DNA of 64,000 nt. It comes from JAXJSP01 sp036310005 (GTDB lineage: Bacteria > Bacillota > Clostridia > Oscillospirales > Acutalibacteraceae). The position numbers were made by a program, and so were the translations under genes. The notes beneath the pieces were generated by a model. It was not told where the DNA came from. It saw only the letters and a program-made list of their open reading frames with translations, and searched no databases. Shown here piece after piece: positions 1 to 8,792 of this stretch. Each line of letters opens with the position of its first letter. Position 1 is the stretch's first letter. The stretch spans positions 19,823-83,822 of the forward strand of contig JAXJSP010000012.1 in assembly GCA_036310005.1 (NCBI GenBank). Reading direction: 5' to 3'.

Positions 1-2
1 AG

Positions 3-938
3 GTTATAAACAGCGTCGAGTTGTCGGCGGAACAGATTTTAAACTCCGAACTTAAATCTTTCGATGCGGGAGAGGGACTGCTCGTTTTTTATAAAAACGC
101 CGAGAAAACCTGTCTTGATGTTTTGATTATAGACTCTGAAATCAAAAAAGATAAAACAATAGAGTGCAATTTTTATTTAGCGGCCGATTTTGATGCCGAC
201 AAGAAAGACGAAATCACCGTTTTCACCGACGATAAAACGCAACTTTATAACACCGACACAAGCGCAAGTCCGCTTGCAAGTTTAGACTATTGCGTTGATA
301 CCGAAAAATCTAATATCACAGCAGGCAAATTTTTTGACGATATAAACGCGGTTTTTATTGATGACAGCAAAAACGGTGAAATTAAATCACAAGTTATTTA
401 TCTTAAAAACAACGAGTTTGTAAAGGCGGTAGCGAGTGATGACGGAATAAGTCACTATGACGAAAAAATAGTATCTCTTGATATAAATTCGGACGGTATT
501 ACCGAAGTGCCTTTTGTATCGCTGATGCCGGGATATGACAGCGACGAGGCGGTATATTTTATAGACTATAAGCAGTACAACTCGGTTGAGTTTGAATCGG
601 CGGTGTCGGGCGACTTTGATTTTAACAACTCATATTACATAAACTTTCCCGACAAATGGAAAGGCAGCGTTACTGTCAAAATTGACAGCGCTAACAATAC
701 GCGGACTTATCTGTCATACAGCGAGGAGCAAAATAAATTCGGCGCAGAACTTTTAAAAGTCGGAGTATATACAAAGGATGAATATACAAAAATCGACAAG
801 GGCAATATAATCGAACTTTCAACACAGGGCGATAAAGTTTATGTTGCAAAAATACTGAATAAACTTAATAAATATGCAGTGGACGAAGCACAGGTAAAAG
901 AGATGTTCAATCTTATAAACAGAGGGGATAAAAAATGA
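3..938 (+). CDS. FG-GAP/VCBS-like protein, 5'-truncated
   Basis: The reading frame is open to the left edge of the window, so this is probably the C-terminal part of a longer protein; the TTG at 21 has no convincing ribosome site and need not be the true start. The visible 305 or so residues contain Asp-rich calcium-loop-like segments (DFDADKKDE near residue 54 of the part after position 21, and DINSDGITE near 153) of the kind found in FG-GAP/VCBS beta-propeller repeats. No membrane segment is seen in this part. Its stop overlaps the start of the response regulator (ATGA), so the two are translationally coupled. The function is unknown; a surface or lipoprotein partner of the two-component system is possible but unproven. 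Confidence 0.6.
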   Translation, partial: VINSVELSAEQILNSELKSFDAGEGLLVFYKNAEKTCLDVLIIDSEIKKDKTIECNFYLAADFDADKKDEITVFTDDKTQLYNTDTSASPLASLDYCVDTEKSNITAGKFFDDINAVFIDDSKNGEIKSQVIYLKNNEFVKAVASDDGISHYDEKIVSLDINSDGITEVPFVSLMPGYDSDEAVYFIDYKQYNSVEFESAVSGDFDFNNSYYINFPDKWKGSVTVKIDSANNTRTYLSYSEEQNKFGAELLKVGVYTKDEYTKIDKGNIIELSTQGDKVYVAKILNKLNKYAVDEAQVKEMFNLINRGDKK

Positions 939-1639
939 AAAAAGTACTTGTAGTAGAAGACGAAACAGCGATAAGAGAATTTGTAGTAATCAATCTGGAA
1001 AGAGCCGGATATCAGACGGTTGAAGCAAGCAGCGGTGAGCAGGCACTTGAGATTTTTTATCAAAACAAGGACAGCATTAAAATTGCGCTTTTGGATATTG
1101 CCTTGCCCGGCATTGACGGTATGCAGGTGTGTAAAGAATTAAGAGCAAATTCCGAAACGCTCGGCATTATTATGCTTACTGCACGCACACAGGAAATGGA
1201 CAAGGTAACAGGACTTATGCTCGGCGCGGACGACTATGTGACAAAACCGTTTTCACCAAGCGAACTTGTCGCAAGAGTCGACTCTTTGTACCGCAGAATA
1301 GAACTGCAAATCAAACAGTCAAGAAAAATGGTAAGCGAGGAAATTACATTGGGCGAGTTTACTCTCAACACGCGTCGTCGTTCCTTGCTTAAAAACGGAA
1401 AAAATATTGAACTTACACAGGTTGAGTTTCAGATTATTGAATACTTCTTTACTCACCCCGATGTTGCACTCGACAGAAGCGACATATTAAACAGAGTCTG
1501 GGGAGAGGCATACTACGGTGAAGAAAAAATCGTCGATGTTAATATTCGCAGACTTCGTATGAAAATCGAGGACCACCCTTCGTCACCTACTCGTCTGGTT
1601 ACCGTATGGGGACTCGGATATAAATGGGTGTCTGAATAA
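935..1639 (+). CDS. OmpR/PhoB-family response regulator
   Basis: A 234-residue DNA-binding response regulator. The N-terminal receiver domain has the acidic pocket (EDE at residues 8-10), the phospho-acceptor D54 in LLDIALPG, and the conserved Lys in the TKPF motif near residue 107. The C-terminal half is a winged-helix effector domain (about 130-230) with the typical LTQVEFQIIEYF and VDVNIRRLRMKIE segments and the WGLGYKW ending. It overlaps the upstream gene by 4 bases and is followed after 70 bases by its likely cognate histidine kinase. The stimulus cannot be deduced from the sequence. Confidence 0.93.
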   Translation: MKKVLVVEDETAIREFVVINLERAGYQTVEASSGEQALEIFYQNKDSIKIALLDIALPGIDGMQVCKELRANSETLGIIMLTARTQEMDKVTGLMLGADDYVTKPFSPSELVARVDSLYRRIELQIKQSRKMVSEEITLGEFTLNTRRRSLLKNGKNIELTQVEFQIIEYFFTHPDVALDRSDILNRVWGEAYYGEEKIVDVNIRRLRMKIEDHPSSPTRLVTVWGLGYKWVSE

Positions 1640-1708
1640 GTAAAAGCGAAGATAAAAAAAGGACGGTGAGAGAAAATTTTTGTTAAACTTAAAAGTATAA
1701 AGACAAGC

Positions 1709-3079
1709 ATGCTTATAGTGTCGCTGTCTTTAATCGTGTTTGCTATGACTTCTCTTGCTGTTGTTATGGGCTTTTACACCCGTTCTTATTATTACAGTAA
1801 AGTATATGATAAACTTGACAGTATTGCTTATTCTTACGATTATCTCGCAATAAGCAACGGTGACTTTGCCGAAAACGCAATCAACGCTGTTGCCGATTTT
1901 GATAAAAGAGATATTGCTGAATTGCAGATTTTTGATGTCAACGGGCAAATGCTTTGTTCATCATACGGACAGGTAGTAGAAGATATAATGCCTGACTATG
2001 AAAACGCCCTTATAGACTCAAAAATCGGCAGAGCGGGATATAAGTCGTCGGCAAAGGAAAATGTAATTGCCTCTACCGTGCTTATTAAAAACGAAAAAGG
2101 CGAAACGCTCGGAGCGGTAAGATGCGTTACAAGCGCAAAAGGTATTTCAAGACAGGTTTTACTTGTGGTACTGCTTATTTTTGCGGCGGCGCTTGTAATC
2201 ATCAGTATTGCGTTTTTGTTCTGCTTAAACTTTATAAAGGGCGTAATAAAGCCGATAAATAACATCTCCGATGCTGCAAATAAAATTGCAAAGGGCGATT
2301 TTAAGCAAAGAATAGAGCCCGCCGCTTTAAGCGAGATGGGTGAACTTGTAAACAATATCAACTCAATGGCTGAGGAATTAGAGTCGAGCGAAAAAATGAA
2401 AAACGAGTTTATTTCCTCCGTGTCACACGAACTGCGCACGCCGCTTACCGCAATCAAAGGCTGGGGCGAAACCGTGCGTATGTCAAAAGATGCCGATATG
2501 CGGATAGTAGATAAGGGCATCGAAATTATTATCGGCGAAACCGAAAGACTTTCGGGACTTGTAGAAGAACTGCTTGATTTTTCAAGATTGCAGTCGGGCA
2601 GAATGACTTTCAAAGAAGAAAGAATTGATATTCTGGCAGATTTAAGCGAGGTTGTGTATATGTATCGCAAGCCTGCGCTTGAAAAAAATATCACTTTAAC
2701 ATATAACGAGCCTGTATCAATCTGCACCGTCATCGGCGACGAGGCAAGAATAAGACAGGTGTTTATCAACATAATTGACAACTCTATTAAATACAACCGA
2801 TATGGCGGTATGGTTTTAGTAGAGGTCGAACAAAACGATAATTCAATAAAAATTACCGTTGCAGATACCGGTATCGGTATACGCAGAGAAGATGTAGACA
2901 AGGTTAAGCAGAAATTTTATCGCGTTGGCTCCAATTCGTCTGTCCGCGGAAGCGGTATCGGGCTTGCGGTTGCAGACGAGATTATCAAGCACCATAACGG
3001 AACGCTCAAAGTCACAAGCGAGGAAAATGTCGGAACAAAAATCACCATTACCTTGCCTACCGTATCAAACCTTATTTAA
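1709..3079 (+). CDS. Membrane sensor histidine kinase
   Basis: A partner kinase for the preceding regulator. From the ATG at 1709 it has 456 residues: an N-terminal membrane helix (about 2-23), an extracytoplasmic sensor region (about 24-148), a second helix (about 150-174), a HAMP linker, a HisKA domain with the phospho-acceptor in SHELRTPLTAIKGW, and a HATPase_c domain with the N box (NIIDNSIKYN), G1 (DTGIGI) and G2 (GSGIGLAV). The start is doubtful. The ATG has no ribosome site in front of it, while an in-frame reading from ATT at 1676, just after GGACGGTGAGAG, adds FVKLKSIKTS, a typical basic N-terminus before the first helix of such kinases. A non-canonical ATT start or a sequence error is possible. 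Confidence 0.92.
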   Translation: MLIVSLSLIVFAMTSLAVVMGFYTRSYYYSKVYDKLDSIAYSYDYLAISNGDFAENAINAVADFDKRDIAELQIFDVNGQMLCSSYGQVVEDIMPDYENALIDSKIGRAGYKSSAKENVIASTVLIKNEKGETLGAVRCVTSAKGISRQVLLVVLLIFAAALVIISIAFLFCLNFIKGVIKPINNISDAANKIAKGDFKQRIEPAALSEMGELVNNINSMAEELESSEKMKNEFISSVSHELRTPLTAIKGWGETVRMSKDADMRIVDKGIEIIIGETERLSGLVEELLDFSRLQSGRMTFKEERIDILADLSEVVYMYRKPALEKNITLTYNEPVSICTVIGDEARIRQVFINIIDNSIKYNRYGGMVLVEVEQNDNSIKITVADTGIGIRREDVDKVKQKFYRVGSNSSVRGSGIGLAVADEIIKHHNGTLKVTSEENVGTKITITLPTVSNLI

Positions 3080-3103
3080 TCTTTTCTAAGGAGGAAAGAA
3101 TTT

Positions 3104-4045
3104 TTGAGCAAAAACACATGTAAAAAAACTTCAATAGGCGGACAGGCGCTGATTGAAGGTATTATGATGAGAGGCCCCAAAAAGACCGTAATGAGCGTAA
3201 GACAAAAAGACGGTGCCATTATAAGAGAAGAAGTAAAATGGGACTCTCTTACAAAGAAAAACAAGTTTTTCGCGCTCCCGATTATAAGAGGTATAGTCGC
3301 TTTTATCGAAAGCCTTGTATACGGTTATAAGGCGCTTATGCGTTCTGCGGACCTGTCGGGAATGTTAGACGAGGAGGAGGGCGAAAAAAAAGACAGCGGT
3401 ACATTAATGGGAGTAATCGGCGTTGTTTCTCTCATTTTGGGTTTAGCCCTTGCAATAGGACTGTTTATTTATCTTCCGATTGCTCTGTTTAACGGACTTG
3501 ACTATTTAATAAAAGCCGATTTAAAACCGTATAAAGTAGTAATCGAGTCGGTGGTAAAAATAGCAATTTTTATCGCATACATCTGCTCTGTTGCTTTAAT
3601 GAAAGATGTAAGACGGACTTTTATGTATCACGGAGCCGAGCATAAAACAATATTTTGTTATGAACAGGGACTGCCCTTAAGTGTTGAAAATGTCAGACCT
3701 CAACGCAGATTTCATCCCAGATGCGGAACCTCGTTTATGATTTTAATGCTTATTGTAAGCATAGTTATAAACTTCTTGCTTATTTTAATCTTCCCCGGGT
3801 TTAAAAATCACAGCATCTTATGGGGTATTGCAAAAATACTGATGATACCTTTAATCTGCGGTATCGGTTACGAACTGATTAAATTCTGCGGCAAGAGAGA
3901 AAATTTAGTTACCAAAATAATTTCGGCGCCGGGTATGTGGCTGCAAAGAGCAACAACAAAAGAGCCCGATGACGATATGATAGAAATAGCAATAGACGCG
4001 CTTAAAGCGGTAATTCCGGATAATCCGGAGGACGACAAACTGTGA
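3104..4045 (+). CDS. yqhQ: DUF1385 (YqhQ-like) membrane protein
   Basis: A 313-residue protein starting at TTG, 9 bases after a clear AAGGAGG. It has the signatures of the DUF1385 family: the N-terminal GGQALIEGIMMRGP motif (about residues 12-25) and the HGAEHKTIFCYE motif (about 177-188), followed by a conserved PRCGTSF. At least four hydrophobic segments (about 100-125, 145-165, 210-232 and 238-255) mark it as an integral membrane protein. The family's biochemical role is not established, although a metal-dependent enzyme has been predicted. Its 3' end overlaps prmC by 4 bases, an arrangement that recurs in Firmicutes. Confidence 0.9.
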   Translation: MSKNTCKKTSIGGQALIEGIMMRGPKKTVMSVRQKDGAIIREEVKWDSLTKKNKFFALPIIRGIVAFIESLVYGYKALMRSADLSGMLDEEEGEKKDSGTLMGVIGVVSLILGLALAIGLFIYLPIALFNGLDYLIKADLKPYKVVIESVVKIAIFIAYICSVALMKDVRRTFMYHGAEHKTIFCYEQGLPLSVENVRPQRRFHPRCGTSFMILMLIVSIVINFLLILIFPGFKNHSILWGIAKILMIPLICGIGYELIKFCGKRENLVTKIISAPGMWLQRATTKEPDDDMIEIAIDALKAVIPDNPEDDKL

Positions 4046-4746
4046 TTGAAAAAGAAATAAAACTCTTTTGTCAGAAAACGGGAGAAAGTGAGCAAAGCGT
4101 CAAAGACCGCCTTGCAAACGGTGAGCCGCTTCAGTATATTTTAGGCGAGTGGGAATTTTACGGACTTCCTTTTAAAGTCGGCAAGGGCGTGCTTATTCCG
4201 CAACCCGATACTGAAATTTTAGTAGAACAGGCACTGAAATTTGCAGATAAAAATTCAAAAGTGCTTGATTTGTGTTCGGGCAGCGGATGTATCGCGATTG
4301 CAATCAACAAATTAAGCGGCGCCGATACTACCGCAACAGAACTTTACGATGATGCCCTGCGTTATTTATATGAAAATGTAAAACTCAACAACGCACAAGT
4401 GTCAGTCATAAAAGCGGATGTACTAAAACCGCCCGAAATTAAAGACAGGTTTGACATCATCACAGCAAACCCTCCTTATATTGCGTTTAGCGAAAAAAAT
4501 ACACTTTCAAAAGAAGTTTTAAGTGAGCCGCACACCGCGCTTTTTGCGGACAATGACGGATACGAGTTTTATTATGCGCTTAAAAAATATATACCTCTGC
4601 TCAAAAACGGAGGACACTTTTTATTTGAAATAGGCTATAAACAGGCACAGCGCGTGTGTGAGATTTTTAAAGAATACAGCCCCGAAATCATAAAGGACTA
4701 CTCGTCAAACGACAGAGTCATTATGGGGACATACAAAGGTTTATAA
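4042..4746 (+). CDS. prmC: Peptide chain release factor N5-glutamine methyltransferase
   Basis: An S-adenosylmethionine-dependent methyltransferase that modifies the Gln of the GGQ motif in release factors RF1 and RF2. It begins at a GTG overlapping the stop of the DUF1385 gene. Visible motifs are PLQYILGEWEFYG and the IPQPDTEILVE segment, the SAM-binding DLCSGSGCIAIA, and the catalytic NPPY (in TANPPYIAF). At 234 residues it is shorter than the usual 270-290; the missing part is in the N-terminal helical release-factor-binding domain, which here is only about 25 residues before the PLQYI motif. No prfA lies next to it in this window. Confidence 0.92.
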   Translation: MIEKEIKLFCQKTGESEQSVKDRLANGEPLQYILGEWEFYGLPFKVGKGVLIPQPDTEILVEQALKFADKNSKVLDLCSGSGCIAIAINKLSGADTTATELYDDALRYLYENVKLNNAQVSVIKADVLKPPEIKDRFDIITANPPYIAFSEKNTLSKEVLSEPHTALFADNDGYEFYYALKKYIPLLKNGGHFLFEIGYKQAQRVCEIFKEYSPEIIKDYSSNDRVIMGTYKGL

Positions 4747-4783
4747 TCAAGGCATAACATTATATAAGACGGAGGAATTTAAA

Positions 4784-5923
4784 GTGGATATTCAGGAAAA
4801 AAAGCAAAAAGACGAGGCGCTTAAAACCGCCTTACAGCAAATTGAAAAGAAGTTCGGCAAGGGCAGCGTAATGAAACTCGGCGAAAATGTTGCGATGAAT
4901 GTTGAAGCGATTTCAACAGGCTCAATCGCACTTGATAACGCGCTCGGAATAGGCGGACTTCCGAAAGGAAGAATTATTGAAATTTACGGTCCCGAGTCAT
5001 CGGGTAAAACAACCGTTGCGTTGCACGTAGTTGCAGAGGCGCAAAAACAGGGCGGCGAGGCTGCATATATAGATGTTGAGCACGCACTCGATCCTATTTA
5101 CGCTAAAAATTTAGGTGTTGATATTGACTCGCTTTTGGTATCACAGCCTGACGAGGGCGAACAGGCTCTCGATATTGCGGAAGCACTTGTGCGCTCGGGC
5201 GCTATTGATGTTGTTGTAGTTGACTCGGTAGCAGCACTTGTAACAAGAGCCGAAATTGAGGGCGATATGGGTGATAACCATGTCGGTGTACAGGCAAGAC
5301 TTATGTCACAGGCATTAAGAAAACTGACATCCGCAATTTCAAAATCGAACTGCCTTGTTATTTTTATCAATCAGTTAAGAGAAAAAGTCGGCGTTCTTTA
5401 CGGAAACCCCGAGGTTACACCGGGCGGCAGAGCGCTTAAATTCTATTCTTCCGTAAGAATTGAAATACGCAAGGGCGAAACCTTGAAATCAGGCAGCGAG
5501 ATGATAGGCAATCACACCAAGGCGAAAGTCGTTAAAAACAAAGTAGCACCACCGTTTAAAACTGCCGAATTTGATATTATGTACGGTGAGGGTATTTCAC
5601 AAACAGGCGAAGTGCTTGACCTTGCAGTTCAGTATGACATCATCAAAAAAGGCGGCTCGTGGTTCTCATATAACGACAACCGTTTGGGACAGGGCAGAGA
5701 TAATATCAAAAAGATGTTAGAGCAACAGCCCGAATTTTTCGAAGAAGTAAAAGAAAAGGTGCTTGCCGCAATCAAGGGAGAAACAGGCTATGAGGCAGAC
5801 TACGGTATGCCCGTAACACAGCAGAGTGTTCCTGCCGCAAAATATGACATTCCGCTTGAAGAAGAACCAAAACGCAAAACAGTATCATCTAAAATCAATT
5901 TAGATGTCGATGTTGACGATTAA
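4784..5923 (+). CDS. recA: Recombinase RecA
   Basis: The DNA strand-exchange and LexA-coprotease ATPase, 379 residues, GTG start preceded by CGGAGG. It has the Walker A motif GPESSGKT at residues 69-76, a Walker B region VVVVDSVAAL, the LFINQLREKVGV-type segment with DNA-binding loops L1 and L2, and an acidic C-terminal tail (ending in DVDVDD). The 37-base gap upstream contains no visible CGAAC-N4-GTTC LexA box, so SOS control, if any, must come from further upstream. The stop overlaps the start of recX by one base. Confidence 0.98.
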   Translation: MDIQEKKQKDEALKTALQQIEKKFGKGSVMKLGENVAMNVEAISTGSIALDNALGIGGLPKGRIIEIYGPESSGKTTVALHVVAEAQKQGGEAAYIDVEHALDPIYAKNLGVDIDSLLVSQPDEGEQALDIAEALVRSGAIDVVVVDSVAALVTRAEIEGDMGDNHVGVQARLMSQALRKLTSAISKSNCLVIFINQLREKVGVLYGNPEVTPGGRALKFYSSVRIEIRKGETLKSGSEMIGNHTKAKVVKNKVAPPFKTAEFDIMYGEGISQTGEVLDLAVQYDIIKKGGSWFSYNDNRLGQGRDNIKKMLEQQPEFFEEVKEKVLAAIKGETGYEADYGMPVTQQSVPAAKYDIPLEEEPKRKTVSSKINLDVDVDD

Positions 5924-6582
5924 TGACAATCACAAATTTAAGTATCAGGCGAGGCGGACTGTACGCTGTCACCTTTGACAATCTGTGCGAGTGTGAAAAC
6001 GCGGAAAAAGAAAACGAAAACACCCTTTTAATTTTCAGGGATACTTTTGATTTGTCTTGCTATAAAACGGGAAGCAATTTAAGTTTGGAACAGATAAACG
6101 AACTGAATTTTAAGTCTTTGTGTGACAGGGCATATTCAAAAGGGCTTTGGTATTTAAACTATAAAGACTACACTAAAAAGGCTATGTACGAAAAACTTGA
6201 GGGGCAGTATCCCGAGTTTGCGTGCGAATTTGCGGTTGAAAAATTAATAAGGCTTCATATAATTGATGATATGCGTTTTGCAACACGATACGCGGAAATT
6301 TTAATTAAAAACAAAAACACACCAAAAAAACAGGCGGTGTATAAACTTGTTTTAAAGGGTGTTGAAAAACAAACTGCGCAGAATGTATGCGACGATATAG
6401 ACATAGACGAGTCGGCACAGTTAAAAGAACTTGTTGAAAAAAAGTATGCACACCGACTCAAAAACGAACAGGAGATAAAAAAAGCGACCGCCTCATTGTT
6501 AAGAAAAGGTTTTAGTTTTTACAATATAAAATCGGCATTAAAGGAGTTTGCCGATTTTTCATCAGATGAAGGAGAAGATTAA
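5923..6582 (+). CDS. recX: Regulatory protein RecX
   Basis: RecX binds RecA filaments and modulates recombinase activity. This 219-residue protein has the three-helix repeats typical of the family, with the KGLWYLNYKDYTKKAMYEKL segment (about 86-105) and a central segment that includes DDMRFATRYAEI. It starts on the last base of the recA stop codon (TAATG) and ends on the first base of rimO, so all three genes are translationally coupled. The first 70 or so residues are a less conserved extension common in clostridial RecX. Confidence 0.88.
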   Translation: MTITNLSIRRGGLYAVTFDNLCECENAEKENENTLLIFRDTFDLSCYKTGSNLSLEQINELNFKSLCDRAYSKGLWYLNYKDYTKKAMYEKLEGQYPEFACEFAVEKLIRLHIIDDMRFATRYAEILIKNKNTPKKQAVYKLVLKGVEKQTAQNVCDDIDIDESAQLKELVEKKYAHRLKNEQEIKKATASLLRKGFSFYNIKSALKEFADFSSDEGED

Positions 6583-7910
6583 TGAATTACAGCGTTGGTA
6601 TGGTGTCACTCGGTTGCCCTAAAAATCAGGTTGATGCGGAAATAATGCTCGCCGATTTAAAAAACGCGGGATTTTCAATTCGCTCAAGCGAATATGATAC
6701 CGACTGTGTTATTATTAACACCTGCGGCTTTATTGAAAGCGCAAAAAAAGAGGCAATAGAAAATATTTTGGAACTTGCCGATATAAAGGCGGAGGGCAGA
6801 ATAAAAGCGCTTGTAGTCACAGGCTGTCTTGCCGAGCGCTACAAAGAGGAAATCAAAAAGGAAATGCCCGAGGTTGATGCGGTTGTCGGACTCGGCTCAA
6901 ACTGTGATATTGTAAAAATCGTAACCGATGCCATCGAGGGCAGACAGACCGAAAGTTTTAAGGATAAAAGCGCGCTTTGTTTTGACGGTGAAAGAATGCT
7001 CTCAACACCCTTTTATACCGCGTATTTAAAAATCGCAGAGGGTTGCGACAACTGTTGTACATACTGCACTATCCCGATGATAAGAGGCCGCTTCCGTTCA
7101 AGAAGTATGGAAAGTGTTATAAATGAGGCAAAACTGCTTGCCGACAGGGGCGTAAAAGAACTGATTTTAGTAGCACAGGATACTACAAGATACGGAGAAG
7201 ATTTATATTCAAAACCGATGCTTGCCTCACTTCTGACAAAACTTAATGAAATTGACGGTATAAAATGGATAAGAACGCTTTATACATACCCCGAAAGAAT
7301 TGACGATGAACTGATAAGCGCGGTTAAAAACAACAAAAAAGTCGTAAGTTATTTTGACATTCCGCTGCAGCACTGCAATAAAGAAATTTTAGAAAAAATG
7401 AACAGACGGGGCGACGAGCAGAGTTATTTAGCCCTTATTGAAAAAATAAGAAAAGCAATACCGGATGTAACCTTGCGTACTACTTTTATAACAGGTTTTC
7501 CGTCAGAAAGCGAGGAGCAGTTTGAACAACTTTGCAATTTTGTTAAAAAGGCAAAGTTTGACCGCGTAGGCTGTTTTGCTTATTCGCAAGAGGAAAATAC
7601 CGTTGCCGGCAATATGCCAAATCAGGTTGACGAGCAGACAAGGGTAAGACGCAGTGAAATTATAATGGATGTGCAAAACAGAGTTATAAACGAGAAAAAT
7701 TTGAAATACATTGATACAGTACAACAGGTCCTTGTTGAAGGATATGATGATTATATCAAGTGTTATTACGGAAGAACCAAGGCAGATGCGCCCGAAATTG
7801 ACGCAAAAGTTTTCTTTACTAAAAAAGACGAAAGTATAAAAGCGGGCGATTTTGTAACCGTAAAAATTATTGATACAATTGAATATGATTTACTCGCCGA
7901 GCAGATTTAA
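6582..7910 (+). CDS. rimO: Ribosomal protein S12 methylthiotransferase RimO
   Basis: A radical-SAM enzyme that methylthiolates the conserved Asp of ribosomal protein S12. Its 442 residues show the N-terminal UPF0004 domain with SLGCPKNQVDAE (C12) and INTCGF, the radical-SAM cluster motif C-DNC-CTY-C (EGCDNCCTYC), and a C-terminal TRAM domain. The SLGCPKN signature separates RimO from the tRNA enzyme MiaB. It is part of the recA-recX-rimO-pgsA run, with a one-base overlap on recX and 12 bases to pgsA. Confidence 0.95.
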   Translation: MNYSVGMVSLGCPKNQVDAEIMLADLKNAGFSIRSSEYDTDCVIINTCGFIESAKKEAIENILELADIKAEGRIKALVVTGCLAERYKEEIKKEMPEVDAVVGLGSNCDIVKIVTDAIEGRQTESFKDKSALCFDGERMLSTPFYTAYLKIAEGCDNCCTYCTIPMIRGRFRSRSMESVINEAKLLADRGVKELILVAQDTTRYGEDLYSKPMLASLLTKLNEIDGIKWIRTLYTYPERIDDELISAVKNNKKVVSYFDIPLQHCNKEILEKMNRRGDEQSYLALIEKIRKAIPDVTLRTTFITGFPSESEEQFEQLCNFVKKAKFDRVGCFAYSQEENTVAGNMPNQVDEQTRVRRSEIIMDVQNRVINEKNLKYIDTVQQVLVEGYDDYIKCYYGRTKADAPEIDAKVFFTKKDESIKAGDFVTVKIIDTIEYDLLAEQI

Positions 7911-7922
7911 GGGAGAAATAAA

Positions 7923-8507
7923 ATGAATATACCAAACAGATTAACAGTATTAAGAATAATTTTAGCACCGATTTTTTTAGCGGTGCTTGCGGTTGATTTT
8001 CCTTTCAATTATTTCGTGTCCGCAATAATTTTTATAGTTGCAAGCCTTACCGATATGCTCGACGGACAAATTGCACGCAGACAGAATTTAGTCACCGATT
8101 TCGGAAAATTTTTAGATCCTATTGCAGATAAAATGCTCACCGAGGCCGCATTTCTCGGAATGATGTTTTTTGAAGAGTGTTACGGTATGCTGTGGGTGAA
8201 TTTCATAATTTTAACAAGAGAGTTTTTGGTAACAAGCGTGCGCTTGATGGCGGCAAGCAAGGGCGGAAAAGTAATTGCCGCAAATATATGGGGCAAACTC
8301 AAAACAGTAACTCAGATGACAGCAATTATTATGACGCTCATATTTAAAGGCATGCTTGAGTTTGAAGTAATAAGCAGTATTGTATGGCTGAAAACCTCAA
8401 TGGTGGTTTTAATGAACACAGCAATCTGGGCAAGCGTAGTTTTAACCGTAATTTCGGGAATTATTTATCTGATTCAAAACAAAGAAAGTGTCGGATTTAA
8501 AAAATAA
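7923..8507 (+). CDS. pgsA: CDP-diacylglycerol-glycerol-3-phosphate 3-phosphatidyltransferase
   Basis: A membrane enzyme of phosphatidylglycerol synthesis, transferring a phosphatidyl group from CDP-diacylglycerol to glycerol 3-phosphate. The 194-residue protein has the CDP-alcohol phosphatidyltransferase motif D-G-x2-A-R-x8-G-x3-D-x3-D, here starting at TDMLDGQIARRQN and ending at GKFLDPIADK, and about five hydrophobic segments. The start has GGGAG 8 bases upstream. It is the last gene of the recA run before the T-box. Confidence 0.95.
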   Translation: MNIPNRLTVLRIILAPIFLAVLAVDFPFNYFVSAIIFIVASLTDMLDGQIARRQNLVTDFGKFLDPIADKMLTEAAFLGMMFFEECYGMLWVNFIILTREFLVTSVRLMAASKGGKVIAANIWGKLKTVTQMTAIIMTLIFKGMLEFEVISSIVWLKTSMVVLMNTAIWASVVLTVISGIIYLIQNKESVGFKK

Positions 8508-8508
8508 G

Positions 8509-8536
8509 TGGACAAATTTAAAAATTTGTATATAAT
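8509..8536 (+). promoter_or_regulatory. Promoter of the cysE-cysS operon
   Basis: TGGACA (8509-8514), a 16-base spacer, and TATAAT (8531-8536) form a sigma-A-type promoter immediately in front of the T-box leader. Confidence 0.6.
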
Positions 8537-8542
8537 GAGAAT

Positions 8543-8776
8543 AGATGCGTTTTTCAGAAAAGAGAAGTAGTATAACCGAAAATAACAGAGATAGACTTTC
8601 ATCGGCTGTAAGAAGTCTTTATCGGTAGGTTTTATGAAAATGCGCTTTTTGATGCACCCCGTAGGAAATGACAGGGCGGTCGACTCCGTTATAAGTCTTT
8701 GAGAGTTATAAACCGAAGTGGAACCGCGAATTACTTAAATTTCGCCTTCGTGTGCCAAAAGCACGCGGAGGTTTTT
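8543..8776 (+). promoter_or_regulatory. T-box riboswitch, cysteine-specific
   Basis: A tRNA-sensing leader. The invariant T-box TGGAACCGCG lies at 8719-8728. Stem I can be folded with TATAACCGA (about 8570) pairing with TCGGTAGGTTTTAT (about 8621-8634). The specifier loop reads GAAAATGCG with TGC (Cys) at 8641-8643, and below it TCAGAAAAG pairs with CTTTTTGA. The leader ends in an intrinsic terminator at 8745-8776, so uncharged tRNA-Cys should stabilise the antiterminator and switch on cysE-cysS. A cysteine specifier fits both downstream genes exactly. Confidence 0.9.
8745..8776 (+). terminator. T-box-controlled terminator
   Basis: CCTTCGTGTGC (8745-8755) pairs, with G-U pairs, to GCACGCGGAGG (8761-8771) and is followed by TTTTT. 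It is the OFF structure of the cysteine T-box. Confidence 0.85.
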
Positions 8777-8792
8777 ATTTTGGAGAAAAACT

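Noticed and set aside
1996..2901. A 301-codon minus-strand open frame
   Set aside because: It is antisense to the histidine kinase, has no ribosome site and its translation is Ser/Ile-rich low-quality sequence; the kinase motifs are on the other strand.
4747..4783. Search for a LexA box in front of recA
   Set aside because: No CGAAC-N4-GTTC pattern in the 37-base gap.
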